Positions 45,459 to 52,591 of a DNA stretch of 64,000 bases are shown one piece after another; position 1 is the stretch's first letter; the number at the start of each line of letters is the position of its first letter. The notes below the pieces were generated by a model that saw only the letters and a program-made list of their open reading frames with translations, searched no databases and was not told the DNA's origin. The translations under genes and the position numbers were made by a program. Source of the DNA: Halomonas sp. S3-1-1 (GTDB taxonomy: Bacteria > Pseudomonadota > Gammaproteobacteria > Pseudomonadales > Halomonadaceae); contig NZ_JALGBZ010000003.1 in NCBI RefSeq assembly GCF_023757625.1, positions 372,001-436,000 of the forward strand. Direction: 5' to 3'.

Positions 45459-47201
45459 GTGAGCTCACGGCGTGCAACCAATAAAATACAAAAAGCGGCC
45501 TGGTGGCGCGGATTTGCGTTCATAGGTACGTTTTACCCGGTGGCTCTGTACGCCGGTGACACCGTCCGTCAAAGCACATCGCCCCTCTTCACAGGCGATT
45601 GGTTAACGCCGGCGCTTCTAACGGGGCTGATCGCCTCGCTGATTCTTTTGGCCTACGTTTACTGGCGAAGCCGACAGCGCTTGGCCAAGCTGCGCCAGCA
45701 GCAGCAGGCGCTCAACGGCATTTTGTGGGGCACCTCAGCGGGTTCCTGGGAGTGGAACGTCAAAACCGATGAGCTGCACCTCAACGAGCGCTGGGCCGAA
45801 ATGCTCGGCTATACGCTCGAGGAGCTGGCGCCCGTCACGATCGGCACTTGGGAGCGGCTTTGCCACCCGGAAGACCTTGAGCGGGCGCGCCAAGCGCTTT
45901 CGGCTCACGTCGACGGTAGCGCCGAAACCTACACCGTCGAGTTTCGCCTGAGCCATCGCGACGGGCGCTACATTTGGGTCTATTCGCGCGGGCGGGTTCT
46001 GGCCCGAGACCCGGAGGGCGCGCCGCTGTTGATGGCGGGCATCCATATCGATATCGATGCCCGCAAGGAAGCCGAAACGCAGGCGCGCGTCAGCCACGAG
46101 CGCCTTACAAAACTCAGTGCACGCCTACCCGGCACGATCTATCAGTTCTGGCGGGGCGTGGATGGCTCCATGAGTTTTCCCTACGCAAGCGAGGGCATGA
46201 CGGAGGTCTATGGTATTACGCCGGAAGAGGCCAACCGGGACGTTAATCAGGTTTTTGCGATTATTCATGACGATGATCTGGCGAGTGTATCGGCCAGTAT
46301 CGAGGCCTCCACCGACAAGCTAACGCTTTGGAGCGAGATATTCCGCGTTCATCACCCCGTTAAAGGACTTTGTTGGATCGAAGGCAACGCCGTTCCTGAG
46401 CGGCTAGAGGACGGCAGCACGATGTGGCATGGCTATTTGCGTGACATTACCGAAAGCCACGAGCTGCAAAAAGAGCGCGACGCTTACCGTGAGTCGCTGG
46501 AAAAATCCAACGCCGAACTCGAGCACTTCGCCTACGCCGCCTCCCACGATTTGCGTCAGCCGCTTCGCATGGTGACCAGCTACGCCGGGCTTTTAAAGCG
46601 CCACTTGGGCGCTCAGCTCGACGCGGACGGACAGACCATGCTGCATTACATGAGCGATGGCGCCAAACGCATGGATGACATGCTGCTCTCGCTGCTGGAG
46701 TACTCCCGTGTTGGGCGCCAGGGGGAAGCCTTCACCGAGGTGGCGCTGCGCAAGACCCTCGATGAAGCGCTGCATTTTCTCGCCCCGGCGGTGGCAGAGG
46801 CCAATGCAACGATCAGCGTCGAGGGCGAGTGGCCCGCGATTCGCGCAAGCCACGATGAAATGACGCGCCTGTTTCAAAACCTGATCGGCAACGCGCTCAA
46901 GTATCACGCCGCTGACACCCCGGTCGAGGTGCGCATCGATTGCCGGCGGCGTGAAGAGGAGTTTTACATCACCATCGCCGACAACGGCATCGGCATCGAT
47001 CCGGAGCAGATCCCGCGGCTGTTCAAGGTGTTTCAGCGTCTGCACGGGCGCGACCAATTCGAGGGCACCGGGGTGGGGCTGGCGGTGTGTCGCAAGATCG
47101 TCGAACATCATGAAGGGCATATTTGGATTACCTCGCCGGGCCGCGGAGAGGGGAGCGTCGTTCATTTCACGTTGCCCGAACGGGCAGTGGAGGCGTCATG
47201 A
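45459..47201 (+). CDS. Membrane PAS-PAS sensor histidine kinase of the phytochrome-like (HisKA) class
   Basis: 580 residues from GTG 45459 (GAGGAGG just before it; an ATG at 45444 overlaps that site). Two TM helices near 20-35 and 52-70, with a short periplasmic loop; PAS1 about 85-210 (WEWNVKTDELHLNERWAEML); PAS2 about 215-335 (YEASEGMTEVYG-like, DGSTMWHGYLRDITES); DHp with ASHDLRQPLRMVTSYAGLL, phospho-His363; ATPase with N box NLIGNALKYH, DNGIGI and GTGVGL. It resembles the catalytic half of cyanobacterial phytochromes and PAS kinases. No bilin-binding GAF. It sits 51 bp after the diguanylate cyclase. Confidence 0.9.
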   Translation: MSSRRATNKIQKAAWWRGFAFIGTFYPVALYAGDTVRQSTSPLFTGDWLTPALLTGLIASLILLAYVYWRSRQRLAKLRQQQQALNGILWGTSAGSWEWNVKTDELHLNERWAEMLGYTLEELAPVTIGTWERLCHPEDLERARQALSAHVDGSAETYTVEFRLSHRDGRYIWVYSRGRVLARDPEGAPLLMAGIHIDIDARKEAETQARVSHERLTKLSARLPGTIYQFWRGVDGSMSFPYASEGMTEVYGITPEEANRDVNQVFAIIHDDDLASVSASIEASTDKLTLWSEIFRVHHPVKGLCWIEGNAVPERLEDGSTMWHGYLRDITESHELQKERDAYRESLEKSNAELEHFAYAASHDLRQPLRMVTSYAGLLKRHLGAQLDADGQTMLHYMSDGAKRMDDMLLSLLEYSRVGRQGEAFTEVALRKTLDEALHFLAPAVAEANATISVEGEWPAIRASHDEMTRLFQNLIGNALKYHAADTPVEVRIDCRRREEEFYITIADNGIGIDPEQIPRLFKVFQRLHGRDQFEGTGVGLAVCRKIVEHHEGHIWITSPGRGEGSVVHFTLPERAVEAS

Positions 47202-48526
47202 ATCGGTTTTTTCGTCGTGGGATTGGCCTTGCGCTAATGGTGGCGCTGTCGCTCGTCGCGTCACAAGGTCAAGCGCAGCCCACCTTCGACGAATTTTTCG
47301 AGAAAAGCTCCGTGCCGATGTGGATGGTAGCCACCGACAATGGCGATATCGTGCGTGCCAACCCGGCAGCGAAGGCGTTCTACGGCTACTCCGATCTGGA
47401 GCGCATGAATATCAATGAGATCAATACGTTTACCCAAGAGCAAATACGCGATGAGTTGAATCGCGTCAGCAGGGGGGAACGTAACCATTTGATATTTCGC
47501 CACCGGCTGGCCGATGGCAGTATCAACGTGGTGGGTGTGTACACACAGCCCTTCGACGACAACGGTCGTTCAAAGGTGCTTTCTACTATTGTCGATTTGA
47601 GCTTTGCCGAGGGCACCGCCGAGCGGCGCTACGTTGAGTCCGTTGAGCAACAAGTGGATCTTCAAATGGCTGCGCTGAGTCGCGCGCGAGAGAGAGCCCG
47701 CTGGCTCTGGATAGGCGGCGCGCTGGCTCAGGCGCTGGTGATCCTTCTGCTGATCCTGGCTTTGGTACGGCTGCGCGGGGCCCAGCGAGAGAACGTACGC
47801 CTGATCGATGAACTCTCTTTTCGAAATCAGGAACTCGAGCGTTTGAGTCAGGCAATGGCGCACCACTTCCAGGAGCCGAGCCGCCGGCTGGTGAGCTTTG
47901 CCCGTCAGCTTCGAACGTCATCGTCAGAGCCAGCGGATTCGGCCCAGGGTGTGGCGGTTCATTTCATCAGCACTCAGGCCCAGCGGCTGAGCGAACTGGT
48001 CGGGGATGTTCAGCGCTACTTGAGTGTCGGTAACACCAAGGTCATCAATGAGCGGGTCGACGTCGCGAAGCTGCTCAATGAACTCTATCGACACGATCCT
48101 TTGCTCGAGCCGCTGCGTGAGTCGGAGAGCCTGACCGTTGATGGCGCGCTGCCAAAGGCGTATTTCGATTACAGGCTTTTGACTCAAATATTCAAACTGC
48201 TGCTGCATAACGCTTGGCAGTACCGGGACCCGGCACGTCCTCTTGAAGTAATCGTCAGCGGCACTGTAAGTAATGGGCGCGCCTACTACCGGGTTATCGA
48301 TAACGGTCAAGGCATTGCGCCGGAGTATCGTGAGCAGGTGTTCGATATGTTTACTCGGCTAGTACCCAACGGCGATGCCTACCCTGGCACCGGGGTAGGG
48401 CTTGCCACGGTCGTGAAGACCCTTCGCGAGGCCGACGGGCGTATTGTCGTCGAAGATGGCAAGGACGGTGGAGCCTGTTTCGTGTTCGATCTGCCCTTTG
48501 GAGGAGCAAATCATGAGGAACGGTAA
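47198..48526 (+). CDS. Histidine kinase with predicted periplasmic PAS and an altered H-box
   Basis: 442 residues from ATG 47198, overlapping the previous stop (ATGA), with GGAGG 5 bp upstream. Signal peptide or TM1 1-26; PAS about 33-137 (SVPMWMVATDNGDIVRANPA, FYGYSDLERMNINEI); a coiled coil; TM2 about 168-191; DHp 205-270; ATPase with HNAWQYRD, DNGQGI and GTGVGLATV. PAS lies between the two membrane segments, so it is predicted to be outside. The H-box reads A-H222-H223-F-Q-E-P where relatives have S-H-D-L-Q-E-P, so the acidic residue after the phospho-His is lost. Kinase activity is therefore uncertain. Confidence 0.85.
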   Translation: MNRFFRRGIGLALMVALSLVASQGQAQPTFDEFFEKSSVPMWMVATDNGDIVRANPAAKAFYGYSDLERMNINEINTFTQEQIRDELNRVSRGERNHLIFRHRLADGSINVVGVYTQPFDDNGRSKVLSTIVDLSFAEGTAERRYVESVEQQVDLQMAALSRARERARWLWIGGALAQALVILLLILALVRLRGAQRENVRLIDELSFRNQELERLSQAMAHHFQEPSRRLVSFARQLRTSSSEPADSAQGVAVHFISTQAQRLSELVGDVQRYLSVGNTKVINERVDVAKLLNELYRHDPLLEPLRESESLTVDGALPKAYFDYRLLTQIFKLLLHNAWQYRDPARPLEVIVSGTVSNGRAYYRVIDNGQGIAPEYREQVFDMFTRLVPNGDAYPGTGVGLATVVKTLREADGRIVVEDGKDGGACFVFDLPFGGANHEER

Positions 48527-48944
48527 TTTTGTCGTGCTGCTGGTGGAAGATGAGCCCGCCGATGTCCACTTGACCAAAATGGCCTTCAACGAAGGTCAGA
48601 TGATGGTGGAACTGCATGATGTGGGTGATGGTGTAGAGGCGCTCGAGTTTTTACAGCACGAGGGAGTTCATGGCGATGCACCGAGGCCGGATCTAATTCT
48701 GCTGGATCTCAACATGCCGCGCATGGGAGGGAGAGCCTTTCTGGAGCGAGTCAAATCGCTCGACACCCTGCGTCAGATACCCGTGGTAGTGCTGACCACG
48801 TCGGAAGCCGAATCGGACATCGTCGCCTCATACGATCTGGGCGCCGCTGGTTTCATCGTCAAGCCGGTGGACATCGAGCAGTTCATCGCCTCGATTCGCT
48901 CGCTGGAAGATTACTGGCTGGCGCTGGTACGTCGGCCTTCTTGA
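48513..48944 (+). CDS. Single-domain response regulator, Rcp1-like
   Basis: 143 residues from ATG 48513 (GGAGG upstream), overlapping the kinase stop by 14 bp. Receiver only: VEDEPADVHLTKMAF, phospho-Asp65 in LILLDLNMPRMGG, VVLTTSEAESDI (Thr), and the Lys in FIVKPVDIEQF. The wording is that of the Rcp1 receivers which partner cyanobacterial phytochromes. No DNA-binding output, so it should act by protein contact or as a phosphate relay to the diguanylate cyclase or elsewhere. It closes the four-gene set. Confidence 0.92.
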   Translation: MRNGNFVVLLVEDEPADVHLTKMAFNEGQMMVELHDVGDGVEALEFLQHEGVHGDAPRPDLILLDLNMPRMGGRAFLERVKSLDTLRQIPVVVLTTSEAESDIVASYDLGAAGFIVKPVDIEQFIASIRSLEDYWLALVRRPS

Positions 48945-48954
48945 GACTTACCAC

Positions 48955-49998
48955 TCAGGCGTTTCGCAGCCGATTGCCTAGGCAGAACCCCAAAAGCCCG
49001 AGCAGCGTAATGCCGAGCGTCGTTTCGAGCGTGGTCGCCCACTTCAGCCAGCGGCTCGAAAGCTCGGCATCGAGCGAGGCGGTCATTGCCTGAGCGCTGA
49101 ACAACAGCGCATCGTTGAGCGTGTTCAGCGTTTCGCCCTGTGTGCCTGCCACGCCGGTCGCCGCGTAGAGCCCGGCGAAGGCGAGCATCACCACCAGCAG
49201 CGTTACCATCACGCGCAGCGGACTTTCACCGAAACCGGCGACCAGGTCGGCGCTGGTGCCCAGCAACCAGCGCAGCGTCGCACGAAAGAGCCCCGGGCGC
49301 GTTGGGGTATCCAGCTCACGTTCGATGCGCCGGCGCCGCCACACCTGGTCCGGGCGTACCGCCCGCGTCTCTAGTCGGCGGGCGTGATAGTAGGCCCAGC
49401 CCGCATCCCGCGTGCTGCCCTTGGCGCTCCAGTGGGCCGAAAGCGCGCGATAGATATCCGCCGCCTCGCGGTGGCGGCGCGACAAATGCAGCGGGGTGCG
49501 TATGGGATCGTCGCCCCGGCCGCGCGCAGCCAAATCGGCGTGAAACGCGGCGAAGTCCGCCTCGCGCTCCTGCAATAGTCCGCTTTTGAACCCTTCCTCG
49601 ATCGCCCCTCGCGGTAGCGCCACGCCGTCGAACACCGCCAGATGCAGCGAGCAGGCGCTGATGTCCGAAGCTTCGAACACGGTATTCATCCCCAGCCGCG
49701 CCCGGTAGAAGTCGCAGCCCTGGAGCCGTGCGCGCTTGAAAGAGACGCGCTCGAACTCGGCGTAGCGCAGATCACAGTCGATGAGTTCGGCCTGCTGAAA
49801 CCTCGCGTCGCGAAGCTGTGCGTTGGTGAAGGTGCAGCGAAAAAGCCGCGCGTCGCGAAAATCGAAGCGCTCGAGCAGCGTAGCGTAGTGCGGATTGCCG
49901 AAGTTGACCGCCTCGAGTTCGCACCCGACGAAGTCGACCCAGTCGTTCTGGCGAGCGGTGAGCCGCTCTTCGACCTGTGCCGCGGTCAGCCGCTTCAC
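48955..49998 (-). CDS. Pentapeptide-repeat protein with two C-terminal membrane helices
   Basis: 347 residues. About 20-130: right-handed quadrilateral helix repeats A(D/N)LXX, e.g. FRDARLFRCTFTNAQLRDAR and AELIDCDLRYAEF, though the count is modest. The middle 130-240 is alpha-helical and charged. Near 260-285 and 318-340 are two membrane helices flanking a pore-helix-like stretch (LNDALLFSAQAMTASLD). The layout looks like pentapeptide/ion-channel fusions, but the K+ filter TxGYGD is absent. Its stop region overlaps the HAD start gene? No: it is the downstream gene, and its ATG overlaps the HAD stop (TGA at 49995-49997), so translation is coupled. Function unknown. Confidence 0.78.
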   Translation of the reverse strand: MKRLTAAQVEERLTARQNDWVDFVGCELEAVNFGNPHYATLLERFDFRDARLFRCTFTNAQLRDARFQQAELIDCDLRYAEFERVSFKRARLQGCDFYRARLGMNTVFEASDISACSLHLAVFDGVALPRGAIEEGFKSGLLQEREADFAAFHADLAARGRGDDPIRTPLHLSRRHREAADIYRALSAHWSAKGSTRDAGWAYYHARRLETRAVRPDQVWRRRRIERELDTPTRPGLFRATLRWLLGTSADLVAGFGESPLRVMVTLLVVMLAFAGLYAATGVAGTQGETLNTLNDALLFSAQAMTASLDAELSSRWLKWATTLETTLGITLLGLLGFCLGNRLRNA

Positions 49999-50747
49999 GG
50001 GGCGCTTTCCAAACCGAAGTGCTGGCGCGCGATGCGGGCCACCGCCTGCGGGTCGCCGTCCTTGATCGTGGACAGCGGTGCCGGCAGCGCCACGCTTTCT
50101 GGCGCCTGGGTGCCGCGATCGAGCAAAATCGTCGGAATGCCGAGTTGGCTGGCGCCCAGCACGTCATCGAAAGGGTTATCCCCCACGTAAATGACGTTGT
50201 CCGCAGGGCAATCGAGCGCGTCGAGCGCGGCGCGAAACAGGGCCGGGTCGGGCTTGCAGGCCTTAACGTCGGAGCTGAACAGCACGAGCTCGAAGTCGTC
50301 CCACAGCCCGAGCATGGAAAGCTCCGCTTCGGTATAGGCGCGCTGAGTGTTGGAAGCGATGGCAAGGCGGAAGTCCGCCGCGCAGGCGTCGAGCATCGCG
50401 CGCGTGCCCGGCCATAGGCCGATCTCGCGGGTGGTGATCTGGCGATAGGTCAAAGCGAGCTCCGCCGCCAGCACGTCGCGGCGCGCGGCGGGCACGTCTG
50501 CCTCGGCGAGCAGCGCCTCCCATACCCGGTGCACGTCGACGTCCGGCGCCTCACCGCCGGCGGCGTCGAGCTGGTCCCGGGTAATCGCCCAGAAACGCTG
50601 CTCGAGCCTTGGCGCCTCGATGAAGACCTGGCGGTAGCGCAGCCAATCGGCGAGAAAGACGAAGGTGCTCGCATCGACGTGGTCGCCGTCGAAGACGAGC
50701 AGGGTTTTGAAGACGTCGAACAGCAAGACGGGCCTGGAGGGCGGCAT
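49995..50747 (-). CDS. HAD-family hydrolase (haloacid-dehalogenase-like)
   Basis: 250 residues from ATG 50747, where AAGGG is 7 bp upstream; an ATG at 50777 lacks a ribosome site. Motif I DVFKTLL begins with Asp (DxFxTL), motif II IASNTQ, motif III KACKPDPALF, motif IV YVGDNPFDDV. A cap of the L-2-haloacid dehalogenase type fills residues 20-100. The substrate is not decided by sequence: possible phosphatase of small metabolites. It overlaps the pentapeptide gene by 4 bp. Confidence 0.88.
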   Translation of the reverse strand: MPPSRPVLLFDVFKTLLVFDGDHVDASTFVFLADWLRYRQVFIEAPRLEQRFWAITRDQLDAAGGEAPDVDVHRVWEALLAEADVPAARRDVLAAELALTYRQITTREIGLWPGTRAMLDACAADFRLAIASNTQRAYTEAELSMLGLWDDFELVLFSSDVKACKPDPALFRAALDALDCPADNVIYVGDNPFDDVLGASQLGIPTILLDRGTQAPESVALPAPLSTIKDGDPQAVARIARQHFGLESAP

Positions 50748-50826
50748 CGTTGAATCCCTTGAAAGCGAGGCCGTCATTGTAGGTCGGTGCTAAAAGCGTG
50801 ACCAGCGCCCGTCGAGCGACCTGGAT

Positions 50827-50892
50827 GGAACGACTTGTCTGGAACGGCTTGTTTTGAATGACTTGTTTTGAATGACTTGTTTGAAACGACTT
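50827..50892. repeat. Short tandem repeat directly after the GST stop
   Basis: About 4.5 copies of a 13-15-bp unit, GAACGACTTGTCTG, GAACGGCTTGTTTTG, AATGACTTGTTTTG, AATGACTTGTTTG, AAACGACTT, ending at the stop codon of the GST gene (TAA at 50891-50893, minus strand). Low GC within a high-GC region. Confidence 0.8.
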
Positions 50893-51535
50893 AGCCGGTC
50901 GCCTCGCTGCCGGCCTTTTCGGCGGCAGCTTTCTCTTGCGCGACGGCGCGGGCCATGGCGGGGCGCTCGAGCTGCGCGGTCATGTAGCGCTCGAGCGTGT
51001 CCGGCAGGCGGTACTTCATGCTCTTCGCCCAGCTCAGCGTATGGGCGAGGAAAAGATCCGCCAGCGTGAAGCGTTCCCCCACCAGATACGTCTGGCCCTG
51101 ATAGCGGCGCTCGAGCGCCTTGAGCGCGCGAGAAAACTCCCAAGCGCAGGTGGGGATCACCGCCGCCACGCGCTGCTCTTCGGGCAGCGCGAAGGTGTGT
51201 TTGGCGTGATTCCAAAGCGGTTGTTCAAGCTCGGTGGCCACGAAACAGAGCCACTGGTCGACCTCGGCACGCCCTTCGGCGGGGCCGGGCAACAGCGTGT
51301 CGTCGCCGTAGCGCTCGGCCAGGTAGCGGCAGATGGCAACAGACTCGAACAGGACCAAATCGCCGTCCTCGAGCACCGGCACCTTGCCGTCCGGATGGCG
51401 CGCCAAGTGCGCCTCAGCGCGGCCTTCGCCCTTGTCCAGCGCCACGTGCTGGCAGCGGTACTCGACGCCCAGCTCCTCGAGGGTCCAGGCCGCGCGCAGC
51501 GAGCGGGAATGGGGGTATCCGTAAAGTGTGATCAT
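50891..51535 (-). CDS. Glutathione S-transferase family protein
   Basis: 214 residues. The thioredoxin-like N-terminal domain has MITLYGYPHSRSLRAAWTLE with an active-site Ser in HSRSLR, and the cis-Pro and glutathione turn DGKVPVLEDGDLVLFESVAI (the ES pair binds the gamma-glutamyl part). The C-terminal helical domain has FTLADLFLAHTL. Zeta/beta-like wording. It should conjugate or reduce with glutathione; the substrate is unknown. The last residues, KAAAEKAGSEATG, are low in complexity. The tandem repeat follows immediately. Confidence 0.9.
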   Translation of the reverse strand: MITLYGYPHSRSLRAAWTLEELGVEYRCQHVALDKGEGRAEAHLARHPDGKVPVLEDGDLVLFESVAICRYLAERYGDDTLLPGPAEGRAEVDQWLCFVATELEQPLWNHAKHTFALPEEQRVAAVIPTCAWEFSRALKALERRYQGQTYLVGERFTLADLFLAHTLSWAKSMKYRLPDTLERYMTAQLERPAMARAVAQEKAAAEKAGSEATG

Positions 51536-51600
51536 GGGTCACTTCCTTTTAAGGTCGGAACGTCATGTTAGTCGGCGATGAAAGGCGGCTGCGTTCGAGA

Positions 51601-52383
51601 CTAACCGCTCGAGCCCGCCTCGCGAGCGGATTTGATGCGCTCGAAGGCGTTACTGATCTCGCTGGTGCGCTGCTGGGCCATGTCGCGCATGCTCTCGGGC
51701 AGGCCCTTGCCGGCCAGCTTGTCCGGGTGGTTCTGGCTCATCAGGCGACGGTAGGCCTTTTTGATTTCGGCGTCGCTCGCCTCTTCACTGACGCCAAGCA
51801 CCCGGTAGGCATCCTTCAGGGAGGCCTCGCTGGTCGCCTGACCGTTGCTGGCCGCGCGCTCAAGCATCGCTTCGAGCTGCTGAATCTCGGTGTCGCTGCA
51901 GCCGATGCCGCGGGCCACGCGCATCATCATCGCGCGCTCGTCGTCGTGAATCTCGCCGTCGGCGGCGATGGCGTTGAGCTGTACCTGCAAAAAGATCTGG
52001 CGCAGCATCGGCTGGCGGCGAGTCAGCTGCCCGACCGTGGCAAGCTCCGCCTCGAGGTCGAAATCGTCGGCCCGGCCGCGCTCGAAGGCGGCGCGCGCTT
52101 GGCGGCGCTGGGCGTCGTTGAAACGCATCTGGGTGAACAGGCGCTCGGCGATGTCGCGCTCACCGTCACTGACGCGACCGTCGGCTTGGCAGAGGCAGCC
52201 CATGACCGAAAACACCGACTCCAGATACCCCTGCTCGATCTGCACGCGGGCGGTCAGCAGCCGGCGCACGGCGCGCTGGGCGATCCAGAAGCCGAAGGCA
52301 CCGCCAATCAAAAGCCCCACCGGGCCGAACAGGGCAAGGCCCAATAATCCAAACAGCAGCGTCGAAATCGTTAGAAATACCAT
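51601..52383 (-). CDS. djlA: DjlA-like co-chaperone (TerB-like and J domains)
   Basis: 260 residues from ATG 52383. The frame is open 22 codons further, but the ATG has GAGAG upstream and starts the membrane segment directly. One TM helix (VFLTISTLLFGLLGLALFG), a TerB-like helical domain about 50-170 (CLCQADGRVSDGERDIAERL, AIAADGEIHDDERAMMMRVA), and a C-terminal J domain with the HPD motif in LMSQNHPDKL. DjlA stimulates DnaK near the inner membrane. The ribosome-site region repeats GCTCTCTCAAAA twice. It is divergent from the molybdoenzyme gene. Confidence 0.92.
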   Translation of the reverse strand: MVFLTISTLLFGLLGLALFGPVGLLIGGAFGFWIAQRAVRRLLTARVQIEQGYLESVFSVMGCLCQADGRVSDGERDIAERLFTQMRFNDAQRRQARAAFERGRADDFDLEAELATVGQLTRRQPMLRQIFLQVQLNAIAADGEIHDDERAMMMRVARGIGCSDTEIQQLEAMLERAASNGQATSEASLKDAYRVLGVSEEASDAEIKKAYRRLMSQNHPDKLAGKGLPESMRDMAQQRTSEISNAFERIKSAREAGSSG

Positions 52384-52591
52384 GGCTCTCTCAAAAGCTC
52401 TCTCAAAACGGGTGAAAAAAGGGCGGGCTAAGTGGTTATCCAGCGCCACTATATCGAGAATTGAGAGTCAGTATAGAAGGATTGGTTTCTCTCGCTTGAC
52501 CTTGTCGGACTTTTGTCCAGACTTTATGAGCTTGATAACGGTCGGCGGCTACGCCAATGGCCGCCCCGAACGCCTCGCCAGGAGATGCGCA

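Noticed and set aside
51968..52591. Frame open for 208 codons upstream of the YdeP-type gene
   Set aside because: It is antisense to djlA, has Arg/Ser-rich composition, and a good ribosome site sits right before ATG 52592.
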